From Homalodisca vitripennis (taxonomy: Eukaryota > Arthropoda > Insecta > Hemiptera > Cicadellidae), in contig NW_025777423.1 of NCBI RefSeq assembly GCF_021130785.1, positions 184,327 to 248,326 of the forward strand: a stretch of DNA of 64,000 nucleotides. Direction: 5' to 3'. Below the pieces are notes generated by a model that saw nothing but the letters and a program-made list of their open reading frames with translations, was not told where the DNA came from and ran no database searches. The first letter of the stretch is position 1. The number at the start of each line of letters is the position of its first letter. This document shows, piece after piece, positions 26,800 to 38,889 of this stretch. Position numbers and translations under genes: made by a program.

Positions 26800-26990
26800 T
26801 ACTAGTAGTTACCCGCGTTTCGTACGCAAATTTCCTAATTAAAAACAGGGACATCGTGGGCATATTCCTCTTAAATGACGTTCTGAATTACCAGCTGTTG
26901 GTTCCCAGGTTAGAGAAGGCTTTTTAGCCCTTACTTCGCCTGGTAAAATAATACATTCTTTACTTTGCTTTTTTAACAAAAGATTTATAG
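26800..26990 (+). repeat. Dispersed repeat tail, related to 63.77-63.9 kb
   Basis: TTACCCGCGTTTCGTACGCA and the following GACATCGTGGGCATATTCCT block correspond to TTATCCACGGTACGCCCG and GATATCATGAGCATATT at 63.77-63.85 kb, with the same spacing. The 'ACCCGCG-CGTACGC-AATTTCC' start is common at the edge of insect RTE-like or related repeats. Non-coding. Confidence 0.45.
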
Positions 26991-28750
26991 TATTATGGAG
27001 ATTTGTCATCGTTACATGTTAAAAAATTTATACAACTACGATTCGATTATTAAAATCTTTTCGTTACGTGTATCCTCACACAATACATCTCTCTAGCTCT
27101 ATTAACTACAAAAAATCACACAACATTCCATCATATCAACCTGTAAATATAATGACTTCACTTACAAATCTAGCCTTCACATGAATAATTCTTTACATTG
27201 GGATAAGAATTGCTTATAATTAAAACAATTAAAATTTATAATTGGAACAACATTGAATGTACTAAGTTGTTTTATACAGGTATTACTAACATGATATTTA
27301 ATTTCCATTATCTCCTAAATATATATTTATGACGATGCACATTAATGACAGCAACTAGGAAAATCCAGACAAAAACAATGGGTATTACACCAGCCGATAC
27401 CTTGGAACAATTTTGATTGTCACAGACAAAGGGGGAGCATGGAGTTAGGTATGAAAGCAATAGAACGGTCCTGGGTTACTCAATCGTGTTCAAAGGTCTT
27501 CCACTGGATTTCATTTCAATATCCTCCAGAGTCGAGTATATTTGATTTTGATATAGAAACGTGAATATATTTTGTTCTTAAGAGACCTTTGGCATTATTC
27601 TTTGATTTTTGAATATTTCTTACAGTTAAAACCCTTTTATAGTAAAGTCCGTTGTCAAATTAATAACAACACAATAGCATAAACTTACCGGTCTAGAATA
27701 TTATTTCAATATATTCCTAAAATCATTGAGTTTAGCATCAATATAATTTGAAAATATACATCTTGTTAAGCTAAAACTGATTGATCTATTTATTATCAAA
27801 ACTATACTTACTTTTATATTTTGACATAGAAACATAAGTTTACAGTTCATTATTACAATTAAACTGGAATTGTTCTAAACTGTATTTAAATAAACTACTT
27901 TTAAAACACATTCGTTTGTACGAGTAGTTTACTAATTTAGTTTATATCAGAATTTTATCGTTTTCTATCGTATAAACAAAATTACTTTTTTTAACTAATA
28001 TCTAGTCTACAAAACCCACATGCGAAGAAAGACTGCTTTATAGAGAGTAACAGTTTATACTCTCCATTACCTATGAAATACCTTTCTAGTTTGTTGTTTA
28101 AAATATTTTGTTTAAATCTTTCCGATATACGTTTTGGCTTTAAACTACGATTAAAAGGTTTTCATGGTTTTAGATTTTCGATACAAGGTCTTCTTTAAAC
28201 TTCTAATGTTTCTATAAGACCATCGCCTTCCTGTCTCGTTATTTCACATGACACGATGAGACAATGAAAAGAATCAATTGATTTCCTTGCTAGTATCCCA
28301 CTTTTGCTGGCACTAATGAATCACTTAGCTTGTGTTTGTTTGTGCTTTTGATTTTTGTGTAGTGACGAGGCCTTTGTTTCATTTTCTGCTTTTGGACCTC
28401 AAGAAGTTGTAGGGTAATTTTCCTCTCGTTTACTTTTTGTACCAGTCCTGTTTCACACGTTGTACTGTAGGTTTTAAGAACATGTTTGTGTATTAATATT
28501 CTTTATGAATGAGAAAGACGGTAGATTTCAATCTTGAAACGTAGTTTTACACAGTTTGTTACATATAACGATGGCAAATGTCCAAAATCCTATTACACGT
28601 TCATACCATAGAAGTTTTACAATTCTATTGTATGTCAAATTACAGGTATATTAAAATATTTTAAATGTTTTGTAACGTAATGTAATAGACGAGTTTAATT
28701 ACTAAATTAAAAGTTTATAATGCCAAGAACATTGATTAGACGGTTATTAC

Positions 28751-28926
28751 CTATTATTATCCTCAATAAAGTAGCAGAGACTACAATCACGACGATGATA
28801 AAAGCAGTGGGAGAGACGTCGTATTGGCACCATGGAGGACCAGAGAGCGACTCCAAATGGACAAATTTTAACATTTTCAGTTTGGGTGCGGATGTAGGAG
28901 AGGTGGTGTTTCGTGACAAATTTTAA
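28751..28926 (-). CDS. Candidate exon encoding a short single-pass membrane segment
   Basis: The minus strand has an open frame with an internal ATG at 28874 that reads MLKFVHLES, then PPWCQYDVSP, then a hydrophobic helix (TAFIIVVIVVSATLL). It ends with AG followed by GTAATA at 28751/28750, a fair splice donor. The segment is richer in GC than its surroundings. The topology (a short N-terminal part and one 15-20 residue membrane helix) would suit the first coding exon of a small membrane protein. I do not recognise the family and see no partner exon. The plus strand is also open here, so chance is quite possible. Confidence 0.22.
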
Positions 28927-28929
28927 CTC

Positions 28930-29615
28930 GAAGTAAATTCTTCCGAAAGTTATCGTGCTTACTTAGCAAACGGACAAACAAAACTTCAAAAATGTAATAT
29001 TAAGCGTACTTCCATGGAGGTACTTCCATAAGCGCTTATGAAATTAAACTTCTTAGTGGTTAATTTTAATATATAAATGCACTTTAGATTTTAATTTCTT
29101 GTGCATACTCTGTATACATGTATACAAAACACTAATCATTGACATCAGAAACCCATGCAAATTAAAAGTTGCATTTTCCAATGACAAAAATAAATTGACT
29201 GATACTGAACTTACATACAATTTCATATTATAACACTGCTTTCCAGTTCCGAATTTGAATTGAAAGTAAAATAAAAATGGTTATTTGGATTTCAAAAGTT
29301 GGCTTATAATTGGTAGAACATTTTCATATAACATTCAGACAAGAAAGTTAGTTAATGTAAACTTTCGAATTACCTTATACACGTATCATGTTTTATCTTT
29401 GATCCCAGTTAACCATATAAAGTAAACACCTATTCATCATTTAGCTAAAATAGTAATACCTTTATAAGACTATTGATTTCAAATATAGTTTTAGCAGTCA
29501 GCACAAAAAGTTTCTGACATTTGATAAGTCAACGAATATTTAATCGCAGAAGAAAAAAGTATTTATTATGATTACACAATAGAAAAAATAAAAAGACGGA
29601 CCTTAAGTATAATAA
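28930..29615. other. No gene seen
   Basis: AT-rich sequence with nothing supported. Confidence 0.4.
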
Positions 29616-29619
29616 TAAC

Positions 29620-29830
29620 GCTTATGTACGGTATAATAATTGCTCTTTCATAATTTAAGCAACAGATTTTGCTTAAATGTCTAATAACCCTGCCAAAAAT
29701 TTCCTAGCTTCTTGGGTTGTAAATACAGTTAAAAGTACGTTGCGAATTAAAAAATCAGTCTTACACTTTGAAAGATATAACTGTTTAGAGTTATAAGAAC
29801 TAATATTACACTGTTGAAATATAAAACACT
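29620..29830 (+). repeat. Dispersed repeat R2, copy 1
   Basis: Aligned in the same orientation with 36245-36455. Shared blocks are TATGTA-GGTA-AATA, TCTTT-TAATTTAAG, ACAGATTTTGCT, AAAAGTACGTTGC and TGAAAGATATAA, in that order. Non-coding and unclassified. Confidence 0.65.
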
Positions 29831-30249
29831 TTTTTAACACAGATATGATAATAAATGTAATTGTTGGATTAATATAGTATATTACGATAATGAGATAATA
29901 AGGATTCCATCATTATGCAGTTTTATGAAGTTTTAGAATAATAAAAGGGTAACTAAGCCAGAACTAAATCATATTCTCATCAACAACGAATATTATTTTT
30001 GGTCTTAACATTGATAATTTTATATAACTTCTAAAATTTACTAAGGAACTTTGTTTTGCTGATATAATTATTTATAGAAATACTTGACATAAAATATAAC
30101 ATACTACGGAAGTTACTCATGGCCTAAAATTACACTGGGTTTTAATGCAATTTCTTTTAATATAAGTTATTTCTAAATAGTAAAGAAGGTTTCTCAATTA
30201 CACGAAGTTAAACATTAACTGTCACCAGCTTAGATAGGAATCAAATTTC

Positions 30250-30600
30250 CAGATCTTGATCTCCCTTCAATGCAGAATCATATTACGTGGTGGCAGGGTG
30301 AGTCATATTGTCCCCTAAATGTTAGCCTTAAAGGCATTCACTAAATCCATTGAAAATTGTAGTTTGTCAGACGTACAATAACTGTACAGCAACAACAGTA
30401 CAATAGTGATGCTCTAAAGTATCTATTGCTCAACAATCGAGAAGAACACAAACCTTTCTCTGACTGAGACAAATCTTCGACAAAGGGCTTCTAGAAAAAG
30501 TATTCTTTTGTTATGTTAGTTCAAAAATTGTAAAAGGATAAGAGATTTTTATGGATGAGCAACTTGTACGTGTCACATAAACAAAACAAACAACAGTTCT
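30250..30600 (+). repeat. Dispersed repeat R3, copy 1
   Basis: The plus strand matches the minus strand of 35130-35520. Shared blocks include GAAGAACACAAA, CTGACTGAGACAAAT, AAAAATTGTAAAAGGATAAG, AGATTTT-ATGGATGA and CTTGTACGTG, in order and with similar spacing. Non-coding and unclassified. Confidence 0.75.
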
Positions 30601-30609
30601 CCTTTCTTC

Positions 30610-33000
30610 CATACCGCTCATTGCATACTTCGAATAGAGATTGTATTTTGCTCTCGTCTGATAAAAGGCTATTCTTGACTTTCTTTATTTTTAGTCTTAA
30701 GGATCATGTTTCCTTCATTCCTCCTTTCACGCAGTAAGTTTGCTTGGACATATTTCCACTTAAAGGACCAGAACAATGTTTATAAGTATTCTGAAAACTT
30801 CTTTAGTCCAACATATTTATCTGTGATCTGTGACTATGCAGTAACTATATGGTCTACTTTAATTTATAGTTTTTCATATAAATAGTAGGTATTTTTTAAT
30901 TTGAACTGAGGCATTCACAATTTTGTTATTGTCGAAGGATTTATTTTTATATTTTTATCATCTATGTTTCCCCACTCAGTAAAGTAATTTATTACTGTAT
31001 CGTTAGTTTTTATACTAGTGAATATCTTCATATTGGTACTAAATAATAGAGTTTTCACAAATCAGGTTATGTTTTAAAAACTCCGCTTATTTTTAACATT
31101 GTAACGTTTAATGGTATGTAAGGGAGATTTAATGTAATTTAAAGTATAAAACATACCATAAACACAAGTTGCTATATTTGTGTAGTTAAAGTTGCATACA
31201 CAAGTAGCTCATAAAATCAAAACTGAACTTCAAATCAATTCCATTATCCTGAAAAAATACCAAAAACCATTGAACATAAAAAGCAATCCGTAAAGAACTC
31301 AAATTGGCTAGACAATTGGGATGAGAGAAAACACGTACAAGAACAATCAGAGCACTGATTGGCTGAGAACTCAATTTTAACAGAGATACCAATCCGACAG
31401 CACTGATTTATCTCTTATCTGGACGTGACGGTCGTGCCAACCTGACATCATCGTAGGTATAGCAACCATTCCAGGTTACATATGAGTTTGAATGTTACTA
31501 AAGCCGTGTAAATTGAAGCTAGTACATTTTATTATAAAACTTTATATTTATAACTGTAATGATTTGTTTTAGGATTTTTATATTATTTATGGTAGAATTT
31601 TTAAATGGTAGAATAAATTCATAATGAATAATAATAGGTTTTCCTCCCATGATTATGAATCTTGTATAAGATAACAAGCATAACAATTAAACATAGTTCT
31701 TAGGTTTACGCTGCTTCAATGAGGAGGGCTATCTATAGTCACAATAAGTTTAGTTTAAGATTTACATTGTGTTTTGATGTGGAAAGTACAAGAAAAAATA
31801 GATAATCTTCCTAACAGTTAAGTTCTATTAACCTTCGTGTGAGTAATTAACGAATATCTCTGTCATAAGCACAGAATAATTTTGTCATGAGCACAGGCAA
31901 CCTTATCCTAAACCAAAACTAAAAAAATAGTCCTTTATTTATTTTATTAGCTGTTAAATAATTACATTTTCATCCAAGGTCCTTAGCAACATATGGTTTC
32001 CCCTAGAGACTGAGCAGACCACAAGTTTATTATTATTTATTTTACCAAAGCTGTAGTTGTTTTTGGTACAGTAAATATATTTTTTTAGTGAGAGCCATTT
32101 GGGATGTTTTTTCTATGAACTCAAAAACCAGAAACAAATTATTACATTAAAAGGTTACGTGATTTACTATTCGAGATGTGTAAGTATGTAAGACTCATAC
32201 TTTCGATAAGAAGACTTCCACATCAATTTCAATTCCTGAACTACATTACGAGGACAACTTGCAGAACACCAGCCATTCTGGTGCTGAATGAGATCAAGGA
32301 AACTACTGTTATGCACTCCATCTGTTCCGTCTTAATATCTAACACCACGGTTCAAACTGCCGTAAATAGATAATGCTTCCTGTCTCATTTTATGCTGCCT
32401 ACAGTATATGCTATATAGACCTTGTGTGTTTATAAGTAATCTATTACTAATCAGGGACGAATCGATTGTAATAAGGACCACATAGTAACAATATTAGTCC
32501 TCATAACGTTTGCATGGTAATGGTAATCTTTACTGCATAATCAATTGAGTAATATAGCAACTATAATAAAGTTATTGAATTATGATTAATATAGTATTAA
32601 GAAATCATGTATAGTCCTTCCTGTAGTTTGCTTAAATCTAGTGCTTGATAATAACCAAAAACTGCTTACATTACATACTAAATATGAAAATAATAATTTA
32701 AATCAGTTTGGACATTTGTGCGGGGTTTATGTGACGGCGATATTTGTTTCATCATTTACCAAAGCAGATTTAATTCTTGAGGTGTTTCAAAAATTTGGAT
32801 TATCTGACTAACCAAGATTATGTGTTTGAGTATATAGGTTTTTAAATTAGGGCAATACTCCAAGACTATTTGTAGCTAAAACTATGTTTTCAACATTTAC
32901 TACATTACATTACATTACTACTTCCTACCAATATCAGGAAATTGAAATTTGCTTATCTTTAACTTTCTGTCATCTTTCTGCATTAAAGGATGCTAGAGCA
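30610..33000. other. No gene seen
   Basis: AT-rich sequence. ORFs at 31186-31392 (minus) and 32176-32373 (plus) do not look coding. A short TTACA pentamer run lies at about 32900-32922. The expected Rep and helicase parts of a Helitron, which would lie here on the minus strand, were looked for and not found. Confidence 0.4.
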
Positions 33001-33049
33001 AAAGCATCCTTATGCGTTTATGTTTAATTTTTTATAAACTGTCACGAAT

Positions 33050-34229
33050 ATGGATGACGGTTTAAATAAAAAACGTACTAATTCATTTGTTTGTTCAAAT
33101 GTTGGTTGCTCCATTAAAATTTGTCCATGCAGACAACAGGCATCAAAAGAATTTCTATTTATGCGATTAGAAACCCGTTCTAAGGGAAATGCAATGCAGC
33201 GCAATGGATACACAACATTTTAAATGGTCTTAATTCGTGATATTGCACAGATGCAGTAACAGCACATTTATATGTTGGTCAATAATTACTAAATTTTAAA
33301 GCCATACGACGTCTTCCGTCTCGACGTCTTCGTTCTTCTAATCGGTATTTTCGTTGCTCGTCATTTTCGGTAGCTACACGTTGTGCCGCACGCTGCTGCA
33401 AATATTGCAGACATCGCTTCCGTTGTTCGTTATTTTCGGTAGCTACACGTTGTGCCGCACGCTGCTGCAAATATTGCAGACATCGCTCTCGTTGTTCGTT
33501 ATTTTCGGTAGCTACACGTTGTGCCGCACGCTGCTGCAAATATTGCAGACATCGCTCTCGTTGTTCGTTATTTTCGGTAGCTACACGTTGTGCCGCACGC
33601 TGCTGCAAATATTGCAGACATCGCTCTCGTTGTTCGTTATTTTCGGTAGCTACACGTTGTGCCGCACGCTGCTGCAAATATTGCAGACATCGCTCTCGTT
33701 GTTCGTTATTTTCGGTAGCTACACGTTGTGCCGCACGCTGCTGCAAATATTGCAGACATCGCTCTCGTTGTTCGTTATTTTCGGTAGCTACACGTTGTGC
33801 CGCACGCTGCTGCAAATATTGCAGACATCGCTCTCGTTGTTCGTTATTTTCGGTAGCTACACGTTGTGCCGCACGCTGCTGCAAATATTGCAGACATCGC
33901 TCTCGTTGTTCGTTATTTTCGGTAGCTACACGTTGTGCCGCACGCTGCTGCAAATATTGCAGACATCGCTCTCGTTGTTCGTTATTTTCGGTAGCTACAC
34001 GTTGTGCCGCACGCTGCTGCAAATATTGCAGACATCGCTCTCGTTGTTCGTTATTTTCGGTAGCTACACGTTGTGCCGCACGCTGCTGCAAATATTGCAG
34101 ACATCGCTCTCGTTGTTCGTTATTTTCGGTAGCTACACGTTGTGCCGCACGCTGCTGCAAATATTGCAGACATTGTTCGTTATTTTCGGTAGCTACACGT
34201 TGTGACGAAGTATACGAAATAGATAAATA
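33050..34229 (-). pseudogene. Helitron-type N-terminal ORF with 23-residue repeat tract and zinc-finger-like segment
   Basis: On the minus strand a frame is open from about 34229 (just after a TAA) through the array and ends in RRRDGRRRMALKFSNY and a TGA at 33281-33279. Beyond that stop the same frame continues to CIHCAALHFP (about 33185). A frameshift there leads into LERVSNRINRNSFDACCLHG and on to LVRFLF. The pattern C-x2-C...LHFP...F-x-x-CC-x-x-G is the N-terminal zinc-finger-like region of animal Helitron Rep/helicase proteins. Charged 'EQR'-type repeats are often found in front of it. The repeat part is highly charged (R, E, Q) and would form helices or a coiled coil. No in-frame ATG lies between the upstream stop and the repeats, so a spliced or lost start is likely. 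The nuclease and helicase domains are missing. Family assignment is from motif recognition, not a search. Confidence 0.65.
33352..34204 (-). repeat. 69-bp tandem array, 13 units
   Basis: The marker TAGCTACACGTTGTG starts at 33371 and then every 69 bp to 34130 (12 copies). A thirteenth lies at 34190, after a unit shortened by 9 bp. The inner units read as identical. The two lowest-coordinate units carry a few substitutions (GCTCGTCATT for GTTCGTTATT; CTTCCG for CTCTCG). Each unit encodes 23 residues on the minus strand, including RAAQRVATENNEQRERC. Because 69 is divisible by three, the plus strand is also open throughout (33354-34205). Such low divergence points to recent amplification or homogenisation. 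Confidence 0.95.
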
Positions 34230-34239
34230 GATTTAATTT

Positions 34240-35125
34240 TAAAAGGAGTGAAGTTATTCATCAACTTATATTACAATCAAAATGTCCTTTCGGTTTTAAA
34301 CCTTCCTTAATTAATACAAACATTTGTATTAGCTGTGAGGTATTCGTTAATGGTTATTATTCAATTACAGTAATTTTTTTTTGTTCATATGTTCATTGTT
34401 TATTGGAGTTTTATCAAAGATCTTTTAGGCAATTTTAAGTGAACATGTGAGTTAAAAAGACACATATGTTATCAATACTTCCTCAAACCAAATAGCCATT
34501 GGCTTACTACTCTTGTTATGATACATCAGATGTGATTTACTAGATGTCATTAACTATATAATGTAAAAAAATAAATATAAAATAAATAAATATTGACTTT
34601 TTAACAATTTTTTATTGATTGAAAACACGGTTAAAACAACGTTTTCTAAAAATGAAGCCTAGCTAGATCAATTTGTCATCTCCAAAAACCCATGCATACT
34701 AAATTTCATGAAAATCAGTTTAGCCGTTTCCGAGATTCAGATTATATATACAATTGCTCGTTTATCTTACTTAGATATTAGTTGATATCTGTTTCTAATC
34801 TGATTTGTAATAACTGTATTATTAAAAATTAAATAAGAAAAATAAAATATTAAGATATTAAATTTAATAGTAGTAAAACGAAGGATATAGTAGTAAAATA
34901 ATACGTTATTAGGTAGGGAAGCATAATAAACAATAAACGATAAAAATCAAATATACAGTAAAATCCACATAAATGACAAAATTGTTACTAATTTGAATAA
35001 AAGAAACTAAAATAAACAATAAAGACCATTTATATGTAAAAATATAGTTTTAAAATAGACCATAAAGCTATTGCGTAACGTTACTCAAATTATTTAACTA
35101 AAGAAGTTTTTAGAAAAAAAAACAA
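34240..35125. other. No gene; includes a dispersed repeat tail near 34.64-34.76 kb
   Basis: The part at 34640-34760 has CATACTAAATTTCATGAAAA, then TCAGTTTAGCCGTTTCCGAG. This matches a pattern seen near the 3' ends of many insect repeats (compare 40.6 kb). The rest is AT-rich without features. Confidence 0.4.
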
Positions 35126-35129
35126 AAAT

Positions 35130-35520
35130 AATCTTGGTCCTGTAAATGGAAATATTTCCAGAGAACACAAGAGCTTTGTTTTGTTTCTGAGTCACGTACA
35201 AGTCTTTCATCCATCAAAATCTCTTATCCTTTTACAATTTTTGATCTAACCTAATAATACAACACTTCTTACAAGTCCCCTTTGTCAAATATTTGTCTCA
35301 GTCAGATTAAGTTTTGTGTTCTTCTTGATTGTAGAGCAAAAGCTATGTAGAGCATATCTATAGTTAAAAAAAAAATAATTATTATAAATCTGACATAATA
35401 TTGCAGTCAGTGAATTTAGTTAATTCCTCTAAGGCTGACACTTGGGTTTTAACTTACCGTCATATAATATATTTCTGCAAACAAGGCAGAACTTATGGAC
35501 ATCTGTTTCTTATTTAGGCT
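35130..35520 (-). repeat. Dispersed repeat R3, copy 2 (inverted)
   Basis: This is the inverted partner of 30250-30600; see that entry for shared blocks. The match continues through GTCAGCCTTAGAGGAATT (minus strand) against GTTAGCCTTAAAGGCATT. Confidence 0.75.
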
Positions 35521-35839
35521 GGCGGTTTAAAATATTCAGCTTCATGTAATATTCAGAGATACATTATTTTTTATTTATATATCGTATATACTTGCAATAA
35601 ATTTCATTAACGCTGTGTGACATTTCAGGCCATCTGTACTTTTTTCTGTAAGGGTATTTATTATTTGAAGTATTTATTTACAATTTGAATTATATCGTCA
35701 AAACACAGTTAATATTTAGAAATTATTAAAAATTACTAATAAGAAATAAAAGATATGATATTCGTTGTAGATGGGATTGATATTTTAATTAGTGTTTAAT
35801 CACCCATTTATTATCTTTGCATTGAATACTGGTAATACG

Positions 35840-36070
35840 CGTTAGCGAAACATTTTTACATTGATCTTATGGGTAATCGTTATGGCAATGATAAAATCGC
35901 AAAACAAATCAGTTTTTTGAGTATAAATATATGAAATTTTAACATTGTTACATAGTAACATATGTGGCCAAATTAATCCGCAATATATCTTGAGGGAGAT
36001 ATCATCTGTCGTCTTTAGGATTAGGTGATTAGGTGCTTTAGATAAGCATGGCACTTTAATCCTAAATAGA
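35840..36070 (-). repeat. Dispersed repeat R4, fragment
   Basis: GCGTTAGCGAAACATTTTTA, then CATTGATCTTATGGGTAA, matches 44345-44395 (GCGTTAGCGAACATATTTAC, then ATTGGTCTTATGGATAAC). In reverse it matches 13090-13130. It sits between R3 copy 2 and R2 copy 2. Confidence 0.6.
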
Positions 36071-36244
36071 CAAGAACGAGCTTTATTTCGTGGTGCATAT
36101 CCGTCCATTGAATATATTTTCGCTGAGCGTCAGTGAAACCTACCATAAATTTGGCTGCATCTATTACTATTTTATCTGCTGGTATCTAATAAAATTGTCA
36201 AATCCTAGAAATAGAAACCATATAAAAAGGGATTACTATTTTAA

Positions 36245-36455
36245 GAATGATTATGTATGGTACAATAGTTTCTCTTTATAATTTAAGATACAGATTTTGC
36301 TAATATTTCTAATTACCGTGTCAAAAATAGCCTACCATCTTGGGCTTTAGAAACAGTTTAAAAGTACGTTGCATGTATACAAAAATAGTTGCATACCATG
36401 AAAGATATAAATATTTAGTGTTGTAAAAGGTAACATACACTGTTTGAGTAGAATT
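36245..36455 (+). repeat. Dispersed repeat R2, copy 2
   Basis: Direct partner of 29620-29830. Confidence 0.65.
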
Positions 36456-36459
36456 ACTT

Positions 36460-38885
36460 TCCATTGCAGATGTAAAAACTATACATTTTGTATACTTTCA
36501 AAAGGAAAAGTTTTTCTTATATTTTTTTATTTCAATATTTAACGCATTTTAAAGGGCTTGTAATGTGATTTTAATAAATTCTTCTTTGCTGATAAGCATT
36601 TATAAATTGTAACTAAAATGTACAAGGTGTAGTGTGAAGCTTATTAACACACAATCTACAGACGGATACGTAATATTGGCAGTTTCTGTACAACATCTGT
36701 TGAATAAAATATTGTTATATATACAAGGAAACTCAAATATTTCAAGAATTTTATTTTGTAAGCGATGTCTCAACGCTGTTTGGTCCGGAAAAACTTAGCT
36801 GTTTTAATTATGCCATCGGACTACGCCCGTCTCAGAAATAAAGTTAAAAAATTTCATTCAAAATAAGATTTCACAATTCTCCCACATTTATTGATTTCCC
36901 CTTTCTTTAATTATAAACATTTACTTCTCTTCTCAAGGAAAATCGCATGTTGAAACAAAATATGTTCTTGATGTTGAGTAATTGAGTAGAAGTGAAAAGT
37001 AATCCTGTTAATTTTATTAGTTTATATTAAAAGTATTAAATATTAACTTGTATTACTCAATAACATAACAAAAATTATTCCGTACAGACTTTAGTTACCA
37101 AAAGAAATTATGTATAGTAATTAATAAGCTTGGATTCATTACGTTGAAATTTGAATGGATGTATAAGCACAATCGTTGGAACAAAGTTATGATTTCTATC
37201 CTTACTTTATGTCAACTGAACATACTAATGTCAACATCTCAGTTGCTAGGCAACCTCTCGTGTAGGGGTTTCTCTCTTTATTACGTATTTGTAAACATGT
37301 TTGCAAATAGAATAAACTTCTCTCTTACACAGCACGTTCATCACTCTGTTTTAAATATGTTTCCAACTCTTTCACTGGGGAATTGCACTGATTTAAATTT
37401 GAGTTCGCTTTCTCTACTGTTAACATTTCTCATCGTTTCTGTTTGCACATGGCGCAGTGTAGACAAAATTTCACACATAATTACACGCATTAAAACTTCA
37501 CAGATACTTCTTGAATTTTCTGCTTTATTTACAGTTTACTTTTAAAAACTTTGAACCGCTACTATTGTGCAACGGATAAGGCTTTTTGAACTGCGGTTTG
37601 CAGCATACTTCTAATTGACTAGCCCTTTAAATTATGTGCATATTTAACTATGCTTACATTAAAACTTTTCTACTAACTACTCGTGGACCGTATCCATAGG
37701 AGAATAGCAGGACACTGAATACATTTTAAAGTTTGTGTTTGTGTATAGTCTTAATAGTTGTAGGTTTTTATAGTTTATATATATAATTTTTATGCAAAAC
37801 CAGTTATTTTTAGTGCCTTTTATCACATTTTTTAAAATTATATATTGTTTAATTCATCATTTTCGCTATCCGTGTTCATGTCATAAGACACAAAAGAAGC
37901 CGATCGCCTCTTTGTGTGGATATTGCATGGTAAAATAAACACTAAAAATAAAACATACATTACTCTGGAACGGATAATTTGCACTCATAACATGCAGTAG
38001 CTGTCTGCACTGTGCGAGTACAACAAAATCACTAAGGTGCAAATACAGAAGACTAAGGAAGTGCTGACATCTTTTAGAAAACACCATAAATACTTGCGGG
38101 ACGCACAGCTGTCATAGAAATGCTTATTGGGAAGTATTGTAGTAGGCAATAGAATAAAACAGGAACAATGAAACGATTCATAATATTACGTCTAAAACCA
38201 CTAAATGGTTGAATCTATGATGTTGACAGTGTGTTGAGCTATGAAAATATCTGAAACTGCAATTGTCAACGTTTACAAATTTTCAAACTACCACCCAGTT
38301 TCCAGAGTTCTCAAGTAAAATCGATAGGATTCCAAATTCCCATCGGAAGGGACTATTCCCAGCAATCTGCTCACGTTTGAGACGAAAAGGGTTTGTGAAA
38401 GAAGCGGTGATTTAATCTGTTCCAAAATTATTTAATGCGCACTATGGAGGAATGGTAAGAGTGAAGATGACATGACACAACATTACAAGTCTAAGAACAG
38501 ATAGATTGATAGGAGATCGTTGTAGGTAGGTATGGGAAGGTAAACTTTTTTACTGGCCTGTTCATCATAACATCGTTCGAGTTAAGCCGTTAAAAAACCA
38601 ATTAATACAAAAAAGTAATGGAACACCTGTATTTTTTCAGCCTAATGGACTAAATAGTTTTTATAGGAAACTATAAGTCTTGAAAGTAATGATGAAGAGG
38701 TTTCAAGCTGAGTAGAATGCTTGATTATGCGAGTAATACTTAAGTAGTAGAGTCATAATCTAGTAATGATACTACGAGTTTTATATCAATGAAAATTTAG
38801 TTAATGTTTATAATGCCCATTAGACTCTAGCAATCATAATATATGATCCATAGTATTACATTTCATAATACCACCGCCAATGTCC
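36460..38885. other. No gene supported
   Basis: The 133-codon plus ORF at 37144-37545 is hydrophobic and low in complexity, and I do not accept it as a gene. A 44-codon open stretch near 38280-38415 is unrecognised. Confidence 0.35.
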
Positions 38886-38889
38886 CTCA

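Larger units (their letters stand above)
21620..28700. other. Long AT-rich stretch without genes
   Basis: This holds microsatellites (listed separately) and a repeat tail at 26.8 kb. There is also a segment at 25065-25215 (CTGCCAAGTTTGATTTTTTT, then GTTAAATAGTTTTAGAAATT) that looks like part of a dispersed insect repeat. Mixed-composition patches at 22570-22790 and 27360-27540 were checked in all frames and not recognised. Confidence 0.4.

Noticed and set aside
27360..27540. Mixed-composition patch with a nearly open plus frame
   Set aside because: One stop in about 62 codons and no recognisable family; could be a relic but not supportable.
33352..34204. Regular repeat array as a possible CRISPR
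   Set aside because: Units are contiguous with no variable spacers, the repeat encodes protein in frame, and the context is eukaryotic.
33354..34205. Long plus-strand ORF (283 codons) across the 69-bp array
   Set aside because: It is a mirror of the minus-strand repeat frame and only open because 69 is divisible by three. It has no start context or flanking coding sequence.
37144..37545. 133-codon ORF on the plus strand
   Set aside because: Rich in L, S, N and F as expected from AT-rich chance translation, with no motif, no base-composition change and no splice signals.
38280..38415. 44-codon open stretch possibly from a reverse transcriptase
   Set aside because: A faint YHPVS resemblance is not followed by any other RT motif.
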